Source: Tetragonia tetragonoides
Lineage: Eukaryota > Streptophyta > Magnoliopsida > Caryophyllales > Aizoaceae
Assembly (NCBI GenBank): GCA_038025085.1
Contig: CM076147.1
Coordinates: forward strand, 28,683,001 to 28,747,000
Length of the DNA stretch: 64,000 bases
Reading direction: 5' to 3'
Below are positions 22,244-34,400 of the stretch, one piece after another (position 1 is the first letter of the stretch; the number at the start of each line of letters is the position of its first letter). The translations under genes were made by a program, and so were the position numbers. Under the pieces are notes generated by a model. The model saw only the letters and a list, made by a program, of their open reading frames with translations, did no database searches and was not told the DNA's origin.

Positions 22244-23752
22244 ATTTATTTTTTGATAATTAAGAATTTATTTTAATAAATGGCAGAAAAAGGAGCCGAA
22301 CCTCTTACAACCATTGAAGCGAAACACCTACACCAATTTGAGCCAAAAGCTTCTACACCCGATCAAGTGAGGACTACAACACCGATAATATCCAAACAAA
22401 ACACACATGATTAACACCACAAGGCTAAACAAACACCTCAAAATAAGCAACCTATGACGAATTGACCCACAACCTTCAAGAAAGAAAGAAGAAACAACAC
22501 CACCTAAGCCACCAACTCAAACAAGGTACAACCTTTACCCTAAAAGGTGCTCACCCACTTGTAGGCCTTAGAAGAAGGCCTTCTTCTTTGAATAACTTTC
22601 AAGAATGTGGATGACTATTTCTTCAATGTCTAATAGCCCTTTTTTTTGTAATTCGTACAACTTCTTGAAGAATTCGTCATCGGAAGAGTTTTCAACAAGT
22701 TTCAAAGCATCCATTAGTCAACCCTCATCATCATCAAAGTCACAAGGATCCCAGGGAATGAAATACTTATTATCAACTATGGCAGCTCTGATTTCATTTG
22801 ATTCTTCCACCATCTCGCTAATATCGATACCATTAGGTAACTCCTCCAACTCAAACACACCTGGGAGATCTGCTAGAGCCTCACATAAACTTCTAGATTC
22901 ACAGGTTGGAGTCGCTTCGGAAAAGGAAACCACTGCAACTCTAGGGGTCTTCTTTCTCGATCTCTTCGACACACCAAGAAGGGGAGGAAAAGAATCAACT
23001 ACATCAATATCAAAGTGTCCCAAAGCAGATTCCTCAGACACAACCCTAGGTCCTTCAAACCCAACCTCACCTTCACCTTCCCTAGAATGATTAGAGGCAC
23101 AACAACCTACAGATAATGGGCTGAGTATTTCAGTAGACTCCGAAGTAGAACAAAACCTACTATTTTCTAACACAAGCATTTCATCAACACCCAACTTAAA
23201 ACTGTCGTTCGAGTAGCAAACATCAAAATCATTCTTATGGACAACTCCTAAAAACTCGTCCCTTCCATACTCCTTAGAGAGAGATAAACACGCCCGCGGA
23301 ATAGAGGTTGAATCATCCATACAATGAAGAAAAGACCTCGCCTCATTGTTGCAAAGATCTCTATTACTGAACACAAGCAAGTCTAAATCAAGACACTCAC
23401 TCCCGTAGTTATCCTTTGGGGTCTCATCAACTTGAACCTTTTTTGATTTACTAGTCACTTGAAGGAACATATCAACGAATGTTTTCCATGGATTAACAAC
23501 ATCATGACCCGGAACAAAAACAGAAAACTTTTTCCCCCTCACAACCACACTCAATTCCAAATATCACCCCCATTGATTAACACCCGAATGAATACTCCAT
23601 GTTAGGAACCCACATTTTCTATGATGATTGAATTCCACTAATTTTGAACAAGACCGAAGTATACCACACACCCAATCAATTAGCCAAAGGAAAATTTTAA
23701 TCCATCTATCACACCCACACCCTTTGAAATTTAATCCATCTATCACACCCTT
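22244..23752 (-). pseudogene. Decayed retroelement with DUF4283-type upstream motif, one stop
   Basis: On the minus strand an open frame runs from about 23746 to 22718, broken by one TGA (23561-23563) where the context (NQWG*YLELSVVVRGKK) suggests an original Arg. The start, VCGILRSCSKLVEFNHHRK, then GxYLELSVVVRGKKFSVFVPG, then W..F..M, matches a motif I know from plant retroelement proteins. The rest (residues ~60-280) is acidic, Ser-rich and unrecognised. The 3' region reads to an AT-rich ...AATTATCAAAAAA tail at about 22246. No clear target-site duplication was found. Confidence 0.55.
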
Positions 23753-24447
23753 TGTTGTTGCTGTTTTATTACGAACCTAGCTCATTTTCATAAGAGTTCA
23801 CAAATTCCTATTCCGTGTAGTCTAAAAATTTGATAGCAATAAGAAATTTCATTTTCTTTTCTTTTCTTTGTTTTGGTGGTGTAAATTCATTGGTTTAAAA
23901 TAACTGGTCGTAATGTCTTAAAAAAATGACCATATTTTATCGTGGATTGGTATCAAACAATGCTTCCCTGTCATTGTCGTAGATTGATTAGTAGTGATGT
24001 CCATGCAGGCAAGTACAACACATTTCTTCTTTCAAGTTTCACCCATTAGTCCCTGCAGTGCATGCAACACCCATAACTTATTCGACGCCCAAGAGTGAAA
24101 TCGAATTGGCAAACAATGATTTACTCAGAGACATTGAACAAAGAACTTTAATGACCTTGCAAAAATAGGAGTATCCACCTTACAAAAGGTAATCTTGGTG
24201 GCCTAACGCCCTAACCTTAGAAAAGGCCATTTTCATAAAAAGAGAAAGCAACAGTATGATGGCCCATGTATAAATGTGTGCCACCTTTAGTAAAAATTGA
24301 ATGGGATACTCGAGTCCACCATGCACCATCCCAATTTCATTTAGACATCTCACAATTTTGTACTTCGTACGATCTATACTTTTTCATTATTTGATCTCTC
24401 AAATTACATTTTAATCTTAGCAAAAGTAAAATAATCCTTCATGAATA
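23753..24447. other. Intergenic, nothing recognised
   Basis: No supported features. Confidence 0.4.
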
Positions 24448-24600
24448 AGGGTGTTTTTTTTTTTCACTGAACTAAATTTCAATTGACTGAGTTGAACAGA
24501 ATAGTAATCTATAAGAAAACGCAGATTAGTGAACTGAATTGAATTAAAATGAACTAAACCAATTATTGAGTAAATAGAAAAGAACACAGTTATTAGTAGG
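24448..24600. repeat. Short DNA-element remnant
   Basis: It begins AAGGGTGTTTTTTTTT and ends GAAAAGAACACAGTTATTA. The inside (TAGTAATCTATAAGA, TGAACTAAACCAATTA) matches 1180-1275. Confidence 0.45.
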
Positions 24601-25264
24601 ATATGAACAAAGAACTGATATGTTCACTTTTGAACCCGAGAATTCAAACATAACATAAAGGAAGTGTCTCGATCACCAATCGTCATTCACTTACACTCTG
24701 TTAGCCTTTTTTGATGAAAAAAAAAGTGAAAAATAACACCCACTAACAGTCTTATGCATCTCCTAAAAGATTGAAGCCACATGATCCAAACTAAAAATAA
24801 ACAAACTGTTAAAAGGGGACCGCGCTAGATTTGTGACGGGATTATGTACAAAAAACGGCGCCCGGCACGAAATTTTACTTTTCTTTTTCCAATATTTCCG
24901 TCTAAAAGGTGATGATCATGTGGCTTTGTCAAGTTCAATGATGGAGGCAATCAGCTTCAAAGTGGGCCTTTCTTGTTCGAATCCATCAGCCCCATCGTGG
25001 GCTCCAAAAGTGTACCAGCCATTGGGCCCTGGGCCCATGAGATAAAGCCTTCGATCTGGTTCTGTAAGCAAAGGAAAGGGGAATTTGCCAATTGCAATTG
25101 CCAAACAGTGATAAACTATGCACGTAACCAAATTGATCCTTCTCTGGTCACAGTTACAGAAAACACACTGAAGTGTCCGAAACTCGGAACTGAATACTGA
25201 TCTTATAGTGATCAGTAGATTTGTCGAGAATTTTACATCATGCTTTTACAACAGGGTGTGTGAA
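24601..25264. other. Region downstream of the BRCT/RING/PHD gene; unassigned ORF
   Basis: A 71-codon minus-strand ORF (24916-25131) has a somewhat composed end (PDRRLYLMGPGPNGWYTFGA). I do not recognise it, and the overlapping + strand frame is equally open. It could be a gene fragment or chance. The rest is featureless. Confidence 0.25.
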
Positions 25265-25326
25265 TCAATCAGATTAGGAGCTACAGATGTTTCAAGAAGT
25301 ATTCCCTAGCAAATGACACAGGTGCA

Positions 25327-25497
25327 TTAGCGACGATAATACAGTCCACAATCTCTGCAGGTACTGCAAGTCCACGGAAACAGAGGAGGATCAAGACAGT
25401 AGAAATGGATACAGGCAATCTGGCACACGCGACAGTACATAAGAAGATCTGCGGGATGTTGGCTCTGGCAATTACAACAGACAGAAGGGAGCGCAAT
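25327..25497 (-). CDS. Alternative terminal exon A (distal), PHD-like finger
   Basis: This exon encodes 56 residues plus TAA in phase 0. The acceptor is a good pyrimidine stretch ending TGTTGCAG. The finger ligands are intact: CCNC, then YCRVC, then HFYC, then WTCSTC. It matches the proximal exon at 31 of 56 positions by my count, has the same length, and ends in the same YRR-stop. Confidence 0.8.
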   Translation of the reverse strand: MALPSVCCNCQSQHPADLLMYCRVCQIACIHFYCLDPPLFPWTCSTCRDCGLYYRR

Positions 25498-28400
25498 CTG
25501 CAACACAAACAGCGAAGCTGTAAGATGTCAAGGGCCTCAAGGCCACTAATTCTCCAAAAAAAAAAGAGGAATTTCAGTCAAGGGAATGCAAATTTCACTC
25601 CACTATATCAATCCAGGCACCCTTTTATTTGCCTATCCCAGCATTTGAATTGGCACCGCAGCATGGTTAAAATGAAATAAAGAAAAATTGATTGCAGGTC
25701 TCAAAATTTGTCGATGAGGACAGTGGGAATGGAGTATTCACCATTTAGTAATTTCATGTGAAAGATGAAAGCTCTTGATTCTTAGCACCCAACAGCAAGA
25801 TAAACCTTTATTAATCTATAGAACAAAATAACTATGTCAAAGCACAAAATAGACATTTCCCTATTGACAGCCTGACAGGACTTAGTGAAGGTACTTTTGA
25901 CAATAACATGGGACCTGTCAACAAGGACTTAGTGAAGGTTTTTGTACAAAAGCACAAATTTAATTCAAAGCCATCCTGGACTTAGGTCATCCTGACAATA
26001 ACATTTTAACATCATCCAAGACTTGCTGGTTTTGATTTCAGATATTCCTGTCAATTAGACTAATGTTTCCATGATTCAAGAGTTCATGATTGCTCAACAG
26101 CCCAACTCTGAGATGCCAACAGTACAGTGTGACCATGCAAATAGTGAACAACTTTCTCGTAACTACAGTATTGCATACTGTTTACAGTAGATGTGATAAC
26201 TCAAATTAGGAGCTACAGACACAGCTGTATTAGCGACGATACAACAGTCGAAGATCTCTGCAGGCTGTGCAAGTCCATGGAAATATAGGAGGATCAAGAC
26301 AGTAAACATGGATGCAGGTAACATCGCACTCCGCACAGTTAATAAGAGATTCTATAGGTTCTTCTCTGTCACAATGACAACAGGCCGAAGGGGGCAGAAT
26401 CTGTAATACGAAAGCAAAGCTGTGATATCAGAGCCACGTAATTCACTTTTATCCACAAAAGGGAAATTTCAGTGAAGGGAATGTCATTTCACTCCCCTAT
26501 TTCTGTCCCCCTCAGCATTTGAAATGTCACCTCAGCATATTTAGGATGAAATAATAACTAATTGCACGTCCCAGAAATTTGTGGATATGGACCAGTGAGG
26601 GTAGGAGTGAAAATAGAATTCACTGTTTTACATGTAAAAGATGAAAGCTCTTAAATCCTAGCACCGAACAATAGCAAGATATAAACATTTCATAAACTAT
26701 GGAAAGACAAAACTTCCTAAAAGCACAAATGAACATTGACGAATAATAATGAGCTAGGTAATCACCTCGATCCCAGAACAACCAGCTCCGCCCTCTGGAA
26801 CAATGTATATGCCCTGCGTTGATGATGGACTCGGAACGGTTTGTGAATAAATTTTCTGGTCCAGAGAGGTTGCATCGTCTACTTTTGTAATGCTGGCAAA
26901 ATTAGCCTTGCAGCAAGGGCATGTCGACTCCTTCCTATCCAAAGCCTACATAACATATGAGTGGCTCATGAAACTGCATCTTTACAGATTAAGGGCTCGT
27001 TTACTAACTTGCAATCAAATGTAATGCAATGCAATCATTTTATAGAGTAAATGTGGGGTGAAAAGTGGAGTGAGAGGAGTGGATAAGAAAAGTGGAGTTG
27101 ATTGCATGATTCAATGTAATCACAATTGCTCATTTTCACATGTAAATGATGATTACTTTGAATGGTGTAATCAATCTCACTTTTCCCATCTTTTTCCTTC
27201 CCCTTCTTCCTTTTCCACCCTATAAAATGATTGCATTGCATTGGATTTGATTGCAAGCAAGTAAACACCACCTAAGTAGTAGCAATCAGTGAGTAATTTT
27301 GTCACTATCCAGATACGTCTAACCAAAATTAACTTGAACATGTCAGTTGTATTAGACCAATTATCCTGTGAAATATCATGGCAGCAGAATGATACTCATA
27401 TTTTACTCGAAGAGTGAGAAGAAATTGAAGTATTGAACATATAGATATATCATTTCTTTTAAATATGAAGCAGAGTCGATGATTTGAAACATAACTTTGC
27501 TTGTACATAACATAACTTCAGAGATCATAAAGCATGTATAAAGTGAATATACGAAAGAGTGATCGGTCTGTTTCTCTGATAATGTTTTTCACTTTCTCTG
27601 TAAGTGGTCAAAGTAGTTGACCACATGAAAGCAAATAATATGGAGTACTAGTAAGGTATACATACCGAGCGATCAGCCCAATTCTGGATGCATGTGAAAC
27701 AGAACCGATGTCCACAATGAAGAACCCCTCTTGTTGAACGATATTCTGTTGTCAAGCATATGGGGCATTTTACCTCCGGTGATGCAGCCAGTTTGGTGGA
27801 ATGGTCTAGTACATCCCCATTTTCTAGTTTTCCGTTCAAATTCTCAACATCTCGATTGATGACTTGTAAGCGTGTGTTTCCAAGAGCATCAATATCAAAG
27901 AGATGGTTGTCTTCATCATCACTTCTGTCATAGCCAACAGCAGAAGCTTCTAGCCTTTGGTTAATGTTTGCTTCAATCTCATCCTCATTTGAACTATTAG
28001 GTGGGTTTGAAGTGAGTGTTAGATCATTAACATCTGCCAATGTTCTGCTTTGTTGTTCCACATCAATAGTTGCTAACTCAGTGATGTCTCTTTTCACATT
28101 TTTTCTGGCAAGCCGCCGACTTCTACGTGAAGGTTCAGCCAAATCGTTCCACATGCTTATACAATTATCACTTATTTCCTGCTCGAAGGTTATGGAGAAG
28201 GGAAAGGTCAATTTGTCTTCTATAGCCTAGAGGAAAGTATACAGCAGTATAAAAATTTAGGCCGTTTACGAAGAATCATAATCTTTTTTATTAAGAGAAA
28301 ATTTTATTTATCAAATGGTGAAAGAAAACAATGGGGGAGGATAAGGTATCCTCAAAGAACAAGAACAAAATATATATACGAAGAATCATTATCTACCAAG

Positions 28401-31400
28401 CATTGTGACAAATTCAGCTGTGATTGGCCACTTAATTATTGGAATAAAGACTTCAACTCTACTTGTGATGCAATTCACCTGAAGTCTGGGCGCTATAGGT
28501 ATCTGGGGCTCACAAAGAGACCTTCGGTTATTTGCCTTTGCTCGCCAGTCCTCTTTAGGAAACTTCTCACTAACTTTTCTTTTAGATCTTCTTGGAGCAG
28601 TTTTGCTGCTTCCTGGTTTAGGAAACAAATTCTGCAAAAGTTTATGAACAAAATAAAAACCCATCAAAATAACAGAAATGGGAAGAAGAAAACAAGAAAA
28701 AGGAACCGGCAAACACCCAATGCTAGAAATCTGGGTTGATTGGCAGCTATGTACATTGCCACACACAAGCCTAGGGCATGTTTGGAATGGGCGTAATGAT
28801 TAAGGGGGTAATGGAGCAAATTAAAGGGTGAAATAGGAAGGTGGAGGTGGTGGTGGGGGTAATGATTAAGGGGCAATGGAGAAAATGAAGGGAGAAAGGA
28901 GAGAATCATTACCCTATGGGGGAGTAGGGTAACTATTACCCCCCAAATGGGGGTAATAATTACCCTCCTCTTCACAAAACCTAACACCCACCACCTCCCA
29001 CACCTCCCATTTTAGCCTATAATTCAATCTATTACCCCCATTCCAAGCATGCCCTTAATACTTGACCTTTAACCTTCTCAATCAATAAATGAGTACTTCA
29101 ATGGGATAATTCTATTACCTCATCCAACAAGCAATCAATATCCCAACCATCTTTCTCTATTTCATCAGAATCCAGATCAATCACATCTTTCAGGCGATCA
29201 CGTATATTTGGTTTGTTCACAAGGAGCTTGTTTTCAGTTAGCAAGCCTGGTGTTTCTCTGAGTACTGGAAGGTCAAGGATAATTAATCCAACTTTTTTCC
29301 CACTGCAAATGACAAAAACAACATCTTGAAGATCTTGCTATGATGGCAGCAATGGGGAAGTAATGACACTGACCACAATGCTAATGTAGTCAAGATACTT
29401 GTCGAACTGAACCACAGTTGAAGGAAAAACAGACCAGGAATTTTATATGAATGAATCAATTGAACAGTTTATCCGTATAATTAATTTGTTCACAAACAAT
29501 TGTGGAAAATATTGTAAGCATAATCACAGCTGATGATTGAGGATTGACTCCATTTGTACCTGATTGCAAATTGAATCATCAAATTAATCAAAATACCAAC
29601 TAAGCAGTAATGATGCTCTGCCTACTGCATAACCATGTCAACAATGAACTACTCTTTACTTTACTGCATCATCCAAACATAATTAGCTAGTGTTTTATCA
29701 TATAAGCCTATATGAAGAATAGAAGATGTAAGACATCAGTAGCAGATGACAGATTGACTAGGATACAATCAGGTCGAAACAAAATTACTCTATGCCTGAT
29801 AAAGCTGAGCCAATCATAGAACAGATTACATTAATTATCACCAAGTATATCAGCATCATACAATTAGCAATTGAAAAGGATATTCAACAATCATAAGTGT
29901 CGAAAATAGACAAACTTATCACTTCACTTAGCAGCGTTACATTATGCACAGGCAGCACAGCTATCCTGCAGCCTAAGTGCCAAACTGTTTGAAAACTAAG
30001 AAATTATGCCTTTACACTGTTGTGTAACAAAATTGTCAAAATATAATACAATTTTCTTTTCCAGGCATCGGATTATAGATACACCTCAAAGGTAGCTTGG
30101 AGATATAAACCCTATTAGTATGTCGTCCACCACATTGGCCATAGAATTTTATTATATCTACAGAATTGGAGGGTTTTCTATCTATATTCCATACAAATAT
30201 TTTCCACTGCTGTTTTCCTCCAATATCTAGTAATGGATCTTAAAGAAAGACAGACTTGTTTTTACACCCAACCATTTCAGTTAATCAGTTACGAGCTTTG
30301 CCTCGTCTACAGCTCATACACAGTTACAGTATAAAACCATTTTAATCGTGCACAAAACAATGTAAAGCACCTTTGCACTTGGAAAGGTCCGAACTGAACA
30401 AGTGAAGATGCCCGCTGCTTTTCTTACCTATGTAGAGTATAGGGATGCTCTGGAATACGCTTCCGTTCCTTAACGCATTCTTCAAGCCACCGATGGTTGA
30501 TAATAAGTGTTCCAAGCTTCTTAGCTAGTTCATACTTTTTTCCTTTAAACTCCCAGCACACCTGTTCACAATATAACTTTTTATCTCTCACAATTGCGCA
30601 AAAATATAAGACTAAGAGAGAGTGAAAAGTTAGAAGCTGTGAGAACATATGCATCAGAGTAAATGTTTCTCTCCAGAATTCCTATTGTGGTGGACCAAGA
30701 GTCTTTGTTGTTAAACATGGTGAAATTATATATCCTCTCCTATGTCCCTTCAATAATCCAACAGTGTCCATCCATCCTAGAAACCAACCTTTACATTATT
30801 TCATAGCAGCAGACAACACAGTCTTTTGCAGTTTTAATATTGTCAGTTTGTCACCCATCAGATTTACTTGCTCCCATGTGGAATACACTCACAAACAGTG
30901 TCACATAATTTGCTCAACCCCTGTGAATTGCACTTCCGAATTGGCGTACCGTCGGAAACAGATTTTGCTGAACCCTCCGCCCCCCCCCCCATATACTGCA
31001 CAACTTAGGCACCAAATTAAGTTCCTGCGCCATTCCACATATCAAAACATACACCTTACTAAGTGACACTACTCAAAAGTTTGTAGATATTTTCTGAAGC
31101 TACATATTTTACGGATTTCAGTTATACCATGTCAGATCGGTAGTGAGAAGTTGTTAGCACTAGCTCATCTTCTGTTAGTCAGCACTTTTAGTAGTCAACC
31201 TCTATTTAACCTAGTTGATGAACATTTTTCATTCACTGCACATACCAATCATGATCTAGTGAGAGAGCTTCTCAGATTCTCTTCTAAAAGCCCTTCGAGT
31301 TTTCTTCTCCTTTTCTTCAATTCTTGAGCGTCCTAGCAGTTCTACTTTCCAAGCCCATGAGCGCCACATGAATCTATTAAAAACTTAAGACATAATAAGC

Positions 31401-34400
31401 CCAGGTGCCCATAAATGTTATACTCTTAAAGCTAAGGCCTCGTTTACTTGGTTGCAATCAAATTCAATGCATTGCAATCATTTTATAAAGTAAATGTAGG
31501 GTGAAAAGTGAAGGAGTGGGAGGAGAGGGATAGGAAAAGTGGGGTTGATTGCATTATCCATTGTAATCACAATTGCTCAACTTTTCCCATGTAATGATGA
31601 TTACTTTGGATGGTGTAATCAATCTTACTTTTTCCATCTTCTTCCTCCCCCTTTTTCCTTTTCCACCTCCCATTTACCCTATAAAATGATTGCATTGCAT
31701 TGCATTTGATTGCAAGGAAGTAAACACCACCTAAGTGATAATCTCTTCCTATGGATACAGGCAATAATAATGGTAATATGTATTTGTTCTTCATAATATC
31801 CAATCATACACCTTTCTTGTGCGTAAGACCTTTTTTCTTGCAGTAACAAATGCTCCCCACATGAACATCTAAGTTTCTAACTCCTCTCCAGTCTCCACAC
31901 GCATACAAAAGAAAATCCTTACAAATTATTAAAAAAACATCTATGGAAAAAATGATCAAGTTTATGTTGAAAAATATGCTTTAAAATTTAATATTAGGAC
32001 TATTATTATTATTTGTTAGATGCCTAATTCCTATTCGGTAACATTTATTTGTATACCAATCTAAAGGCTCTAACAAGCTAATAGTTTGTGTCCTAACTTA
32101 TCTTTTTATCTACGTAAATTATTTTATCTAAATCCTTGATTTAGTATTTGGTGACTATTCAAAGCGGTTTTGTTACCACTTAATGTTGGTTGATAAATGT
32201 TGGGATTTGTAACGTTCCTTTGATTTATTATTGTAACCGTTACTATTTTAATGTCCTTGTAACTCTTATTTTGATGGCTAATTAAAATAAGGGAGGTTAT
32301 GATTTAACACTTAAAGTGTTGATTATAAAAGGGAGTTTTAGCCATTCTTTTTGAGAGATGGAAAATAGCTATATTTCCAAGATAAAGAGAGAAACACTTC
32401 TTTTTCCTCCCTACTTTGCTTTATGAGAGTAACAACCAATACCATTCTAACAAATATTACTTTGATGGTTTTTATACTATAAACTAGTATTTTGAGCATG
32501 GGCGATTCGGTGGTTCGGGAGAGCTATTGGCTACACCTATAGCTTTCAACGGGTTGTTGTATCTGAGGTGGAGAACGCCATGATAACAAATTAAAGCCTC
32601 GTGCAGGAGGGGCATTTCTTCTCCACGGAAAGTGTCCAACATGCCGCAACCCATAACCCCAACTAAATTAGGCTAATTCTAAACTTTACTCTCTTTTATT
32701 TATGTTGTTATTCTATCTATTGCACATATTGATGCATTTGAGTGTTTCATTCACAATAATTGTACTTGTATTGTTGTTATATATGTTGATGAATAAAGTT
32801 TGGGGTATGTTAAATTGACAGAAATTTCATTCCCCTATTTATTCGAATAAATTTTTCTAACAGTCGTGGAGAAGAAAACGTTGGAATTTCTATCAGTTTA
32901 ACATATCTGTGTAGCTATAAAATATGTTTATATGAAATCAATTGATTGAATATGCTTGTCTAGTTGTGTGGACTCATAAAATATGTTTCCGGATTAGTAT
33001 ACGTTTTATTCTGCTAGCCATGGACTCATAGTTTAACGTATATTCATGATTCAACATTCATTAGTAACGACTCTGAAAGGAAAAAGAGAGAAAAAAAAAA
33101 CGTATATGTATCATTATTCTAGCATCTTATTAAGATCATGATTCTATGTTATGATATGATCTGGTATTTTGAATGGATGATTGATATCAATATTATACAA
33201 TGTCTTTTGTCTATTCTGTATCTATTTAGTGAATGGTTACTAAATCAATGTTATGGAATTTAAGATTTATTAGGCCGCTAAAATGCTGGCAATACACACA
33301 TGTGATAGTACTGATAGACATAATGTAATATGCGTGTGTATAATAATAATTATAAATTCTCGTTTTCATCCTTTTAGGATGAACTACCTATGTGATTCTA
33401 TATATGATGATGTTTATGTGTGTAACCGTACAATAATAGTAAAACGTGTGCACATCAATCTTAGTCGACCATGCATATGAAGTTTTGATTGGTTACTTGT
33501 TGGTTTTATTATCGATCGTTAATAATACTACTTGTGCAGTTTAATTATACTTCTATGACTATTTTGTCATATTTGTATATATAATATGGAGGCATGTTGA
33601 TTGACGTACAGATGAGATATGTATACAGTATATATAGAAATATATCTATTTGTCTAAAAATACATATGCATGATGTTTTGTTGTTATGTCGAAAATAAAT
33701 GGGTAACTCAATAGCTTATCATAGTCATATATATATAAATATATATTTGATTGGTGATTAATTAAATGGTATATAAATGTGGAAATTTCATTCTTGCACC
33801 TGACGGTTTTCTAAAGTTTTTTTGTCATGCTTTCATGTACGAGATGATGGCTGATTATGTAATACATATATGAGTATTTATGACTTCCTATACATATAAT
33901 ATGATGGAATTTGTGTTACGAGTGAAAGCATGTTAAGTCTATTATTTAAGGAAGACACATGTTCTTATATGGAAATTGTGCTTATGACTTGGTATATTGG
34001 TGGTACTCATGTCACCAATATAGGTGATATTATTATTGACAATCAAGGTCATTATGATGAATTATTAAATGTGGGGGTTTATACTCATATGTTGAAAAGT
34101 CTATTGCAAGTAACAGTCATGTGCCATAAAGCCATGAATATAAATCTGTTGATGGTGAAGCATATTTATTGATGTTATAAACCCCATAAAAATGATATGT
34201 TTAGCATCCTATAATGAGCAAAGTATATGTTTTATTTGCAAATGTGGGGGTTGAATTATTTTTAGTGAGCCATGTGATGTATAGAAGTTATATTATGCCC
34301 ATTGAAAATAATCAACTGCAAGAGTATGTTGGCATTGCCGAGTATTAAAATATTTAGAAGGTGAATTATATATTTGTTGGATGCTCTCGTTGATTATAAT

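Larger units (their letters stand above)
25265..26720 (-). repeat. Tandem duplication of the gene's terminal-exon region
   Basis: Two blocks (about 25265-25840 and 26198-26720) align along their length, each holding one PHD-like terminal exon and its upstream intron. Shared landmarks are TTAGGAGCTACAGA, TTAGCGACGATA, GGATCAAGACAGTA, AAGGGAATG, TTTCACTCC and GATGAAAGCTCTT. The exon starts are 903 bases apart. The blocks have clearly diverged, so the duplication is old. Confidence 0.85.

Noticed and set aside
22605..23090. 161-codon plus-strand ORF
   Set aside because: Ser-rich shadow of the minus-strand retroelement ORF, with no independent motif.
22240..23760. Target-site duplication for the decayed retroelement
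   Set aside because: TTGTTTATGTTTTATT on one side and TTGTTGCTGTTTTATT on the other are only loosely similar and AT-rich.
29119..29302. Second BRCT domain in exon 3
   Set aside because: The exon ([13 protein letters not shown]...) is acidic and lacks the BRCT Trp and fold pattern. Only one BRCT is supported.
32863..32900. tRNA primer-binding site after the intronic element's 5' LTR
   Set aside because: No adequate match to a common tRNA 3' end (TGGTATCAGAGC type) could be seen.
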